A stretch of 64,000 nt of DNA, taken from positions 1,347,860 to 1,411,859 of the forward strand of contig NZ_CADDWJ010000002.1 of NCBI RefSeq assembly GCF_902809855.1, written 5' to 3'. Within the stretch, counting starts at the first letter, position 1. Each line of letters starts with the position of its first letter. Positions 45,795-54,628 of the stretch are shown piece by piece. A model generated the notes under the pieces. The model worked only from the letters and a program-made list of their open reading frames with translations, had not been told where the DNA came from and ran no database searches. Source of the stretch: Acinetobacter sp. Marseille-Q1618 (GTDB lineage: Bacteria > Pseudomonadota > Gammaproteobacteria > Pseudomonadales > Moraxellaceae). The translations under genes and the position numbers were made by a program.

Positions 45795-47027
45795 TTAGCC
45801 TTCCCATTTTTTGAAAATGAGGCAAGCATTAACACCGCCAAAACCGAAACTGTTACTCATCACAGTATTCAATTTTGCGTCACGTTTTTCAAGTACGATA
45901 TCGAATGGTTTTGCACCTTCATCCAATTCTGTGACATTAATATTGGGTGCAATAAAGTCATTTTGCATCATAAGAACAGAATAAATCGCTTCTTGTACAC
46001 CCGCAGCACCAAGACTATGACCTGTCATTGATTTGGTTGAACTAAGTGGTGGCACTTGACCTTCACCAAATGCACGCTCCATCGCTTTAAGCTCAGTCAC
46101 ATCGCCTGCTGGTGTCGATGTACCATGAGTATTGACATAGTCAACTTTGTCTACGCCATGCTGTTTTGCTTCTTCCAATGCCATTAAGATACAACGTGTT
46201 GCACCTTCACCCGATGGTGCAACCATATCAGCACCGTCAGAGTTTGCAGCATACGCCACAACTTCAGCCAAGATATTGGCACCACGCGCTTGCGCATGTT
46301 CAAGTGACTCAAGTACCACGAAACCACCGCCACCTGCGATCACGAAACCATCACGATCCGCAGAATAAGGGCGTGAGGCAGTTTCAGGCGTATCGTTGTA
46401 TTTAGAGCAAAGCGCACCCATCGCATCAAACAATAAGCTTTGTGACCAATGGTCTTCTTCACCGCCACCTGCAAGCATTAAATCTTGTTTACCAAGCTGA
46501 ATCAGGTTGTATGCATAACCAATTGCATCCGCAGAAGTTGCACAAGCACTGGTAATCGAGTGGGCAACGCCTTGTAGTTTAAATGCCACACCGACATTTG
46601 CAGTGATGGTGTTTGACATGTTACGTGGCACAAAAAAAGGACCGATTTTACGTGCACCTTTTTCTTCAAGCAATTTAACCATTTCAGCCACAGAAGCCGT
46701 TGAGTTTCCACCTGAACCACCTGCGATACCATAACGAGGATTACCACCCAATTGTTCTGGTGTTAAACCTGCATGTTCAACCGCAGCCACCGCAGCGTTG
46801 TAGGCATACATCGCACATACGCCCATAAAACGTTTAAGTTTACGGTCAATACCGTCAAAATCTTGTTCTGCTGCTGCACTCACATGGCTTTTAAAATTGA
46901 GTTCTTCATAAGTCGGGTTATGACGTGTGCCTGAAATTCCATTTTGTAAAGAATGGGTCACATCTGCTAAGGTATTTCCGATACATGAGTTGATCCCCAT
47001 ACCCGTAATAACAACACGACGATTCAT
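45795..47027 (-). CDS. fabB: 3-Oxoacyl-ACP synthase I (FabB)
   Basis: 410 aa from ATG 47027 (MNRRVVITGMGINSC), with AAGGA 6 nt upstream. It condenses malonyl-ACP with acyl-ACP in fatty-acid elongation, including the unsaturated path. Catalytic triad Cys in 'TSACATSADAIGYA', His in NTHGTSTPAGD and His in 'KSMTGHSLGAAGVQEA'; a Gly-rich end 'SNSFGFGGVNACLIF'. FabB fits better than FabF by length. The next downstream gene is hemJ. Confidence 0.93.
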   Translation of the reverse strand: MNRRVVITGMGINSCIGNTLADVTHSLQNGISGTRHNPTYEELNFKSHVSAAAEQDFDGIDRKLKRFMGVCAMYAYNAAVAAVEHAGLTPEQLGGNPRYGIAGGSGGNSTASVAEMVKLLEEKGARKIGPFFVPRNMSNTITANVGVAFKLQGVAHSITSACATSADAIGYAYNLIQLGKQDLMLAGGGEEDHWSQSLLFDAMGALCSKYNDTPETASRPYSADRDGFVIAGGGGFVVLESLEHAQARGANILAEVVAYAANSDGADMVAPSGEGATRCILMALEEAKQHGVDKVDYVNTHGTSTPAGDVTELKAMERAFGEGQVPPLSSTKSMTGHSLGAAGVQEAIYSVLMMQNDFIAPNINVTELDEGAKPFDIVLEKRDAKLNTVMSNSFGFGGVNACLIFKKWEG

Positions 47028-47232
47028 ACAAAGTCCTTTATTTTTAAATAAGCGATACAATGGGCTCATTTAAGCGTTTTTAGTTTTCTATCGCAATGGC
47101 GAAAGATATAGATTCTGTATAGATTGACTTTATCTACACAAAGCTTGGGCTTTTTGGTCAATACTTGGCTATAAGTTGGTTTTACACTATTTTAAAAGAA
47201 ATGTGAAAAATAAAATATTTGCAAAATAAGAC

Positions 47233-47270
47233 AAAACTGCCCAATTTTATCCGAAAAATTGGGCAGTTTT
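47233..47270. terminator. Bidirectional terminator between the DUF4132 gene and fabB
   Basis: A 16-bp stem (AAAACTGCCCAATTTT / AAAATTGGGCAGTTTT) with a 6-nt loop. Confidence 0.9.
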
Positions 47271-47287
47271 TGTGAGGATTTACCTGC

Positions 47288-50200
47288 TTACCAAGGCGTC
47301 TTTTTTTGCCACTCTGGGTCAAAACCATTACATGCATCGGCTACTTTTAAATAGTCTGCATAGCTTTCAGCCAATAAAATTGGTGGAACTTCACTGAGAA
47401 GTAGGCTATTTGAGTTCCAAGAGCGACTGCCTAATTTATCAAATTCCAATTCATACAGTACGGCAGGAATATTTTCCTCAGGCACATAACTGCCACTAAA
47501 AACGATTTGTACGTCTATGCCAAGTTGTTTAAAAGATTTGGTATAACGGTCAAATGAGCCAGCATCTTCAATGCTTGAACGTTGATAGCCGAGTTTGTTG
47601 ACCACACCACGTAATGTAAAGGTATCGGTAGTCCAGCCTTTACGATCTTCGATTTGAGTTGCTTTTAAATCTGTCATTTCAGGTAAATGATGGGTCATTT
47701 GTTCAAATAAAAACTTCACTTTGTAGTCTTTAAAATGATCTAGCCATGCCTGTGCATTTTCTTTGCCAACAATCACAGCATGTGCAATTTGAATGTAACT
47801 GTTGCTTTGAATTTCAATCTCATCATCGTCAAGGTTGAGTAAGCAACCATCATCACTTGGACGAAAAGCGATTTTTTCACCTGATTCAGTCACTTCAATC
47901 CAAACCAGACGTTGAATCAAACGACGTACAATCGGATGAGCATGTAAATATTCAAACCATTCAGCTTGCTTCCATTGGCGTTCGCTGCACATTGCTTCAT
48001 AGAGGCGTTGTGTTTGTAAATCAATCACTTGTTTAAGTTCTTTTTTGCTACTGCTCAACAGCGCTTTGGCTTCTTTAATTAAGCTTTCATCATCATTTTG
48101 ACGTGCCGCAGGTAAGGCTTTAACCACTTTGCCTTCTTCATTTTTGAGAACAAATTTATCTTTATCGTCTACAATTGCAGTAAATAAACGTGAACCATAT
48201 TCTAAGTTTAAAACGCCATTTTCATCTAAACCTGCGGTAGGAATGGTACGATCTGCAAGTTCATCACTGGTCCATTGATTACGCTCAGCAATTTCAGTGA
48301 CCAAATCGGTGGCTAAGTTTTGCACAGATGTGGTGCGATAACGACGTGATAATGACAATAACAGTTGAATAATAAGAGGGTCGTTGCTGATCGACAGCGC
48401 AGAAATCATGGCTTCGATTTGTGAACGACGTTGATAATGCTGTTTCATATAGTCTTGCAAGGTTTTTACTGCAAAACTGCCTTGAGCAGGATAAGTCAGT
48501 GCCAGCATACCTTTACTTTTAATGGCTGAGCCTAAGTAGATTGCTAATTGTTGACGTTTAATTTCTTCAATCACTTCCTCAAGGGTAATCGTTGCATAAT
48601 GCCCATAATATTCAGGATATTTATGCCCATAATTTTTATAACTGTCCCGATAACCTTGTAGGCGTTGAGGCGCTTCTTTAGTGGCGACTTCCATCGCTTG
48701 GTCTAAAGTTGGCGAAAGCGTATCTTGCTGAATAAAACTGTGTAATAGATGATTGGCAAGTTTTTGTTGGCTTTTCTCATCAAGTAAATCCAAATAACGT
48801 TGGAACAAGGCATTGGCTTTGGGGTCTTTGAGCTTTTCAGCCAAAACTACCCACCAATGAATAATTTCAGCTTTTACGGTTGTACCATTTTTCCACTGTA
48901 CTTCAGGCAAAGTTTTAGCATCAAACCAAGTAAAACTACTGGAAAGTTTGGCTTTTAAACCTTGTTCAGCTTCTGCCAGTAAAACTTTTTCTGACAAATA
49001 AGGACTGATGTCTTGTCCTAGCTTTTCTAAAGCAGTTAACAAAGCCGCACGAACAATTTCTTTTTTCTCTTTTTTAAGCAAATCATTTAATGGCTTGATG
49101 GCATCTTGATGTTGCAAACGTGCGAGCCATTCAATCGCTGTGATACGAATCTCTTGTTTACCAGAGCTTAATGCTTCAATTGCACGTAAATGAATGTCTG
49201 CTAGGCGTTGAAGGGCTTGTTGAGCATCGAAACGTAAGCGTTTATTTTCTCCTAAAGCATATTCAAGCAAACGAGGAATATATTGCTGAGGAATACTTGG
49301 GAAATATTCTAAAATTTTAATCGCTTTGATCGCTTCAAACTGATAATAGCTATTTTCTTCTAAAGACGGACTTAAGCCCAATGCTTCAGAAATAAACTCA
49401 GGATGTTCTGCAAAGAATGGCCAAATTTGTTCAGGTTCAGTGATGTAGTCATCTAAATCATTCCAATAAGACATCAGCATGCCTTGTGCAATCTGACGTT
49501 CCGTATTGGCATAGCCTGTTTCTTTGAGTGCCTGATTAATTTGGCGTAAATCTAAAGTACTGTATTGGGTAGCTGGCAAGTCCTCAAAAATTGAACTCCA
49601 ATGGGCACTTTGATCGTGGCGGCGACTGGCATGAATACGTAACGCATGATGTAATGAATATTCAGGAAAGCTTTGCAGTCTTTTTTGATGGTTAATGATT
49701 TGAATATCAGATTCAAAGGATTTACGTGGTGACTTACCATTGAGTTGATCTAATAAACGATCAATGTTTCCCATTTTTAAGTTTTTTAGACGTTTAAGAT
49801 TTCTTTGTGCCCAATCTGAGCGATAGCTGCTGGTTTTATTGTCCTCAATTTCAGCAGCAGCGGATTGCTCCGCTTTTTCTAAAATTTTCTGATAATTTTC
49901 ATGCATTACTTCAATAAAATTATTCGGAATATCTTGTGCAACCAAAGGGCTAAAACTTGGAATTTCGATACTTGCGTCGTTGACAGATTCATTGACTGCC
50001 TTTAAACGTTGTACTGCCATTAAAATGATTTGCTGAACTGATTTTTGTTTTTCATTTTCATAGGCTTGCTCTAAAACTGCTAAGTTATGCTCACCTAAAC
50101 GTGCTAAAAGCTCTGCGGCAAAACCACGTTCTTTGCTTGAACCATTGACTAAATATTCTTGTAAATATTGCTGACTATCCTCAGCATTGAGTTGACTTAA

Positions 50201-51115
50201 TAAGCTAACAGCTAGATCACGAATGGTTTTAGAACGCCCAATGGTTAGTTTTACGATCAGTTCAGGCAGTTGTTTTAAAAGCTCAGGTTTACGTTTTAAA
50301 TAATCTAAAAATACCGTTTGACCATCCACCGTTAAGTTTGGAATTTCCTTTTTTAAAATATCAAGATGCTGTTCGATATAAGCATCTGTATCAGACAATC
50401 CAAAAATCAAATCCATACGGTCTGTATAATAACTACTACAACCCGCACGTTCAAAAATAAATAACGGTAAATATTGCACAAATGTAGCTTCATCTGCTGC
50501 CAAAAGTTGTTCTAACTTGGTCAATGTCCAATGCTGTTTAATATTTTTTCTGGCATCAATTTCACTAAAACCATGACCTTGCTGTAAAGTTACTAAAGCA
50601 TCAACCACGATATACGTGAACCATTTGGGGATCGGGGCATAGATTTCTTTATAATTTTTCTGTTGGGTAATGCTTTCATATACTTTACCCAAACGGATGA
50701 TCTGCTCATGATTTAAAGTGGTAAATAAATGGTCATTGAGTTGTTTACGTGCTTTGATAGATTGATTTTTTAATTTTTCTTGCGCTTTGCTGAGTTGCGT
50801 TTGTGACCAATACCATTCATAAGTGCCAGGATGACCAATCAAATCACTGGCTTTTTCATCAGGCAATTGATTCAGTTTTAATAAAATTTGCGGTTCTTCC
50901 GCTTCCACAATATAAGCAATAATGCTTTTCATTAGATTGTCATCGACTTCATTGAGGACTTTGAAAACCTCATAAAGTGGTTTAATCGTTTCGACCATTT
51001 TTTGATTATGTTCTTGAATATCTGTATCTTGTGATTGTTCTTGATTGCTATTGTTTTGTTTATTGTCTTTATTGGAAAATAAAGATTCGATTTTAGACAT
51101 AAAATTACTGAGCAT
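47288..51115 (-). CDS. DUF4132 protein (MolR/YehI-like), part of a MoxR-vWA cluster
   Basis: 1275 aa, among the largest proteins of the window. The middle carries HEAT-like helical repeats ('RFDAQQALQRLADIHLRAIEAL', 'ALLTALEKLGQDISPYL'). The C-terminal ~200 aa contain DUF4132: 'LRGVVNKLGYQRSSIEDAG', 'SFDRYTKSFKQLGIDV' and 'VFSGSYVPEENIPAVLYELEF'. E. coli YehI (molR region) is the nearest relative I can name. ATG 51115 has AAGGA 9 nt upstream. It is 208 bp downstream of the SWIM gene, so it may be on the same transcript or on its own. It is cytosolic; function unknown, suspected scaffold or sensor. Confidence 0.8.
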   Translation of the reverse strand: MLSNFMSKIESLFSNKDNKQNNSNQEQSQDTDIQEHNQKMVETIKPLYEVFKVLNEVDDNLMKSIIAYIVEAEEPQILLKLNQLPDEKASDLIGHPGTYEWYWSQTQLSKAQEKLKNQSIKARKQLNDHLFTTLNHEQIIRLGKVYESITQQKNYKEIYAPIPKWFTYIVVDALVTLQQGHGFSEIDARKNIKQHWTLTKLEQLLAADEATFVQYLPLFIFERAGCSSYYTDRMDLIFGLSDTDAYIEQHLDILKKEIPNLTVDGQTVFLDYLKRKPELLKQLPELIVKLTIGRSKTIRDLAVSLLSQLNAEDSQQYLQEYLVNGSSKERGFAAELLARLGEHNLAVLEQAYENEKQKSVQQIILMAVQRLKAVNESVNDASIEIPSFSPLVAQDIPNNFIEVMHENYQKILEKAEQSAAAEIEDNKTSSYRSDWAQRNLKRLKNLKMGNIDRLLDQLNGKSPRKSFESDIQIINHQKRLQSFPEYSLHHALRIHASRRHDQSAHWSSIFEDLPATQYSTLDLRQINQALKETGYANTERQIAQGMLMSYWNDLDDYITEPEQIWPFFAEHPEFISEALGLSPSLEENSYYQFEAIKAIKILEYFPSIPQQYIPRLLEYALGENKRLRFDAQQALQRLADIHLRAIEALSSGKQEIRITAIEWLARLQHQDAIKPLNDLLKKEKKEIVRAALLTALEKLGQDISPYLSEKVLLAEAEQGLKAKLSSSFTWFDAKTLPEVQWKNGTTVKAEIIHWWVVLAEKLKDPKANALFQRYLDLLDEKSQQKLANHLLHSFIQQDTLSPTLDQAMEVATKEAPQRLQGYRDSYKNYGHKYPEYYGHYATITLEEVIEEIKRQQLAIYLGSAIKSKGMLALTYPAQGSFAVKTLQDYMKQHYQRRSQIEAMISALSISNDPLIIQLLLSLSRRYRTTSVQNLATDLVTEIAERNQWTSDELADRTIPTAGLDENGVLNLEYGSRLFTAIVDDKDKFVLKNEEGKVVKALPAARQNDDESLIKEAKALLSSSKKELKQVIDLQTQRLYEAMCSERQWKQAEWFEYLHAHPIVRRLIQRLVWIEVTESGEKIAFRPSDDGCLLNLDDDEIEIQSNSYIQIAHAVIVGKENAQAWLDHFKDYKVKFLFEQMTHHLPEMTDLKATQIEDRKGWTTDTFTLRGVVNKLGYQRSSIEDAGSFDRYTKSFKQLGIDVQIVFSGSYVPEENIPAVLYELEFDKLGSRSWNSNSLLLSEVPPILLAESYADYLKVADACNGFDPEWQKKTPW

Positions 51116-51323
51116 TATAAATTTTCCTTTGATGAAAAAAGATGTACTTGTTATTCAGCAGTGGTTAATTAAAAAGTATGTTTCTATCTTAGAAAAATAA
51201 AACAAAAATAAAAGCGTGATTTTGTTGTTGTACGACATAACTTGACTTGCTAAGAGTTTTTTATTGCACGCTAGTTTCGCTTTTATTCATGCTTTGTTTT
51301 GCCGTACAGCATTTTTATCGATT

Positions 51324-53453
51324 CTAAATCGAATTTTCTATCGGTAAGCGATAAGACAGCCGCTGTATTTGTAAAAATAAATGTCGCCATTTCAGTAAGG
51401 CTGCTGCCAAGCTTTCAGTTTGCATTGCTGTTTGAAGGCTTCGTTGTAAAATGTCTAAACCCAAATCTTGGTAGAGTTGAGCCGCCTGTTGCAGTTTTAG
51501 TTTATCTTCAGGATCAAGCACAGCACGCCCCGTATTGGCATAAAACTCAAGTACAGATTGAGTTTGTTGTGTGACAATATCCAGCGCAGCGTAATGTGGC
51601 TGAGTTTGCCACTGTTTTTTCTGTTGTAGTAATTTTTCGATTCTGCCTGTAATCAATTCGCCTAAACTGCTTTTTTTATGGCGTGGATAATGATAATCCA
51701 AACTAAAAATCTCTAATTGCTCATGTCGTTGTAATATCACGCTACAGGGAATCAGTTGAATATTTTGTTGTTTGGTGTCCAAGCGTACAAGGGTCGCCAC
51801 AATTTTTTCATTTTGTTGAATCAGCGTGGTGAGGTGTTTAATACGCACTTGATATTCAATTTCAATCGGTAATGTGAGTTTTACACTTCGTGCTTCACTA
51901 TCTTGAATCCGACATTCAAAGCATTGTTCATGTTCATTCAGTTCTGGTGCAAAAATCTGTTGATGGCGTAGTAAAAGGTAACGATAAGGGTTTTGCTCCA
52001 AACTGGATTCAGGCTGTATCCATGCATGTAAATCTGCCCAGCGATTTATACCTATATTCATCTGCTCTAAGTCATCTAAACTTAAGCTTTTAAACATATC
52101 TAATTGGGTAAAACGCGTATCCACACTAGCGCTCAAATTCACTGCAGAGTTGGCTTTAGAATGGGTCAATTGGATTTGATGTTTGAGTAAATAATCTAAA
52201 GATGTGCCCCAAATGCCAGACTGTGCCACACTGTCTTTACTAAAAGTGCTGTCTAAATGATTGGCTCGGGCTTGTGTGACTTCTCGTGTATGTTGCTGTT
52301 CAGCATCCCAAAAGGTGATGGTTAAACCATGCGCACCACTGTCAGTTTGCCACCATTCACAACCTAAAGGGATCAAACGTTCGGTGGATTGTGCTTGATA
52401 ATCTCGTTGCACCGTACCTTTTAAGCGGGTAAATGTTTCTGCTTGGTTTTGGCTATTTTTTAGAGCAACCAAATAGGCATTTAAATATGCCAATTGCGAG
52501 AAAATGTATTGTTCATCTACTTGAATATCATCTTCTAAAAACTGACGCATTGAGCCATATACTTGTCTTAACTGCGCAGCTAACCGAGGTAAGTTCTGTG
52601 CACGTGCTTGCATATTTAAAATGTGCAATGACAACACCGATTCTTTGGCTAAATGTGATAAACCTTGTTGAATAAAGTGCTGACAAATTTGTTGTAATTC
52701 GGCAATAAACGCTAAATCCTCAGAATTTAAAACATGTGCATGATCTACGGTTTGCTGCTGTTGCAAATCTTCCGACCATTGCCATTGTTCAGGTGCGTGT
52801 AAATGAAATAAATAGGCAATACACGCTAAATGAACCGCTTTCTTTTTATTCTCGGCAAGGTCTGAAAGTATGCCCTCAAAGCCAGTCTGCGGAAAAAATA
52901 AAATTGCATGCTCACTGAGTGTCGTTTTAAAGCTGATTTTTTCAGGTAGGATGTCAATCTGACAGTTTTCAGTGTTTTCACAAAAATTTTGCCAAACTTC
53001 AAAAGCGAACCGAGTTTGTGCTTTACCTATTTTCTTAAACAAAACTGTGTCTTTTAGTTCTAAGGCGATGTCTAGAGTAGACGCATTGGAAACCTGTTCA
53101 GTAGAATTTTGATCGGGATTTTCAGTAGATTGGTTTTCTTGTTGTTGGCTTTGTGAATGTTCTGACACAACATTGTCTGTATGTGCAGTGACATTCGGAT
53201 TTTGCTGTAACCAAAAAATACTGCTGAGAATATGTTTGCAGCAACTTTGTGCAGGGCAGGTACATTGCGCTGCTGTGATGCCTTGTGCTGGTAATACAAC
53301 CTCAAATTCTTCTACTTTAAAATGCAAGGCCTGCGAATTTTCCTCAAGAAGTTGTACATCATCGAGAGATTTTTTAGCACGACGAATCAAGCCTGCATTG
53401 CTATGTAACGCTAAACTGTCTTCATCATAGTGCAAATAAATTTGCCCAATCAT
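51324..53453 (-). CDS. SWIM zinc-finger protein (YehQ-like)
   Basis: 709 aa. ATG 53453 is chosen: it overlaps the vWA stop as ATGA and has GGAGG 7 nt upstream. The N-terminal SWIM motif CxCx(n)CxH is seen as CTCPAQSCCKH at about residues 58-68. The rest is a long helical region with little recognisable sequence, including 'PLGCEWWQTDSGAHGLTIT'. SWIM fingers bind DNA or protein. It is translationally coupled to the vWA gene. E. coli YehQ has this architecture. Confidence 0.82.
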   Translation of the reverse strand: MIGQIYLHYDEDSLALHSNAGLIRRAKKSLDDVQLLEENSQALHFKVEEFEVVLPAQGITAAQCTCPAQSCCKHILSSIFWLQQNPNVTAHTDNVVSEHSQSQQQENQSTENPDQNSTEQVSNASTLDIALELKDTVLFKKIGKAQTRFAFEVWQNFCENTENCQIDILPEKISFKTTLSEHAILFFPQTGFEGILSDLAENKKKAVHLACIAYLFHLHAPEQWQWSEDLQQQQTVDHAHVLNSEDLAFIAELQQICQHFIQQGLSHLAKESVLSLHILNMQARAQNLPRLAAQLRQVYGSMRQFLEDDIQVDEQYIFSQLAYLNAYLVALKNSQNQAETFTRLKGTVQRDYQAQSTERLIPLGCEWWQTDSGAHGLTITFWDAEQQHTREVTQARANHLDSTFSKDSVAQSGIWGTSLDYLLKHQIQLTHSKANSAVNLSASVDTRFTQLDMFKSLSLDDLEQMNIGINRWADLHAWIQPESSLEQNPYRYLLLRHQQIFAPELNEHEQCFECRIQDSEARSVKLTLPIEIEYQVRIKHLTTLIQQNEKIVATLVRLDTKQQNIQLIPCSVILQRHEQLEIFSLDYHYPRHKKSSLGELITGRIEKLLQQKKQWQTQPHYAALDIVTQQTQSVLEFYANTGRAVLDPEDKLKLQQAAQLYQDLGLDILQRSLQTAMQTESLAAALLKWRHLFLQIQRLSYRLPIENSI

Positions 53454-54628
53454 TGCATCACCTCCGCAAACCAATTCGCTAAATGATCAGGTGTCATGGC
53501 TGCGATTTGCATGCCACGTTGTTGTAATTTTTGCGCCATATTGCTGTCATATACAGGATTGGCTTGACTGTCCAAAGCTGCAAGCCCAAGTAATTTACAA
53601 CCTTGTTCATTCAGTTGCGCTGTCGTGTTTAATAAATGCTGAACCGAAGCACCCTCCTCGAAGTCACTGATTAAAATTAGAATACTACGATTCGGTTGTG
53701 TAATTTTTTGCGCACAATATTCCATTGCCTTACCGATATTGGTGCCACCACCGAGTTGTACTGTCAGTAAAACCTCAACAGGATCATGTGCCAAATGACT
53801 CAGATCAACAATTTGCGTATCAAATAACACCAAGCTGATCTTCACCGCAGGCAATGCTGCCAAAATACTGGCACAAATCGCAGCATACATCACAGAGTCT
53901 AACATCGAGCCACTTTGGTCGACACACAGGACGATTTCCCATGACAAATGCTTTTGCACTCGAGCATTAAAAATTGGATTTTGAATAATCAACTTTTTAT
54001 AGTCAGGTTGGTAATTTTTTAAATTGCTTTGAATGGTGCGTTTCCAATCAAAATTTTGTGCTTGTTTAATGTGTGTACGCCGAAAGCGATTACGACGACC
54101 TTGTAAAGACTGTAAAAATTGTGTGCGAATTTTTTGTAATAATTCCTCAACGACCTGACGAATCACATCGCGCACCGCTTCTTTGGCTTCAGCACTCAAA
54201 CGACCACGCATACTGAGAAGGGCTTTGGCAGTCGCAGGATTTGGTTCTAACTCACGAATACTTTGTGGATCTTTAAGTAAGTCTTTGAGTTGATAGCGTT
54301 CAAGCGCATGTTTTTGCATGCGCTCAAAGGTTGATTTTGGAAATAATTTTCGGCTTTGATTGAGCCAGTTGATCGCAGTCAGCTGTGAACCTTCTAGCCC
54401 ACCATGACGGTTTTGACCTTGTTTGACGCCACGTTTTTTATATTCATTTTGATATAAATAATCAAGATTACGTTCCAACTTCAGTTGTTCACCTGACAAA
54501 GTCGCAGTTGACAAGCTTTGATCAGAATAACGTCCTAAAATCAGTCGCCAACGCCGTGCAGCATCTAGGTCATCTAGCGCTGTAAAATGATCTTCTAAAT
54601 CGGATGGAGAGATTGTATTTTGTGTCAT
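53450..54628 (-). CDS. vWA-domain protein (YehP-like)
   Basis: 392 aa from ATG 54628, overlapping the DUF5682 stop as ATGA; the ORF is open upstream to 54649. The N-terminal half is helical and basic ('LQGRRNRFRRTHIKQAQNF'). The C-terminal half is a vWA domain with a full MIDAS: DQSGSM, 'GGGTNIGKAM' and ISDFEEG. vWA proteins paired with MoxR ATPases act as metal-dependent adaptors or inserters. The gene is coupled both ways in the cluster. Confidence 0.86.
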   Translation of the reverse strand: MTQNTISPSDLEDHFTALDDLDAARRWRLILGRYSDQSLSTATLSGEQLKLERNLDYLYQNEYKKRGVKQGQNRHGGLEGSQLTAINWLNQSRKLFPKSTFERMQKHALERYQLKDLLKDPQSIRELEPNPATAKALLSMRGRLSAEAKEAVRDVIRQVVEELLQKIRTQFLQSLQGRRNRFRRTHIKQAQNFDWKRTIQSNLKNYQPDYKKLIIQNPIFNARVQKHLSWEIVLCVDQSGSMLDSVMYAAICASILAALPAVKISLVLFDTQIVDLSHLAHDPVEVLLTVQLGGGTNIGKAMEYCAQKITQPNRSILILISDFEEGASVQHLLNTTAQLNEQGCKLLGLAALDSQANPVYDSNMAQKLQQRGMQIAAMTPDHLANWFAEVMQ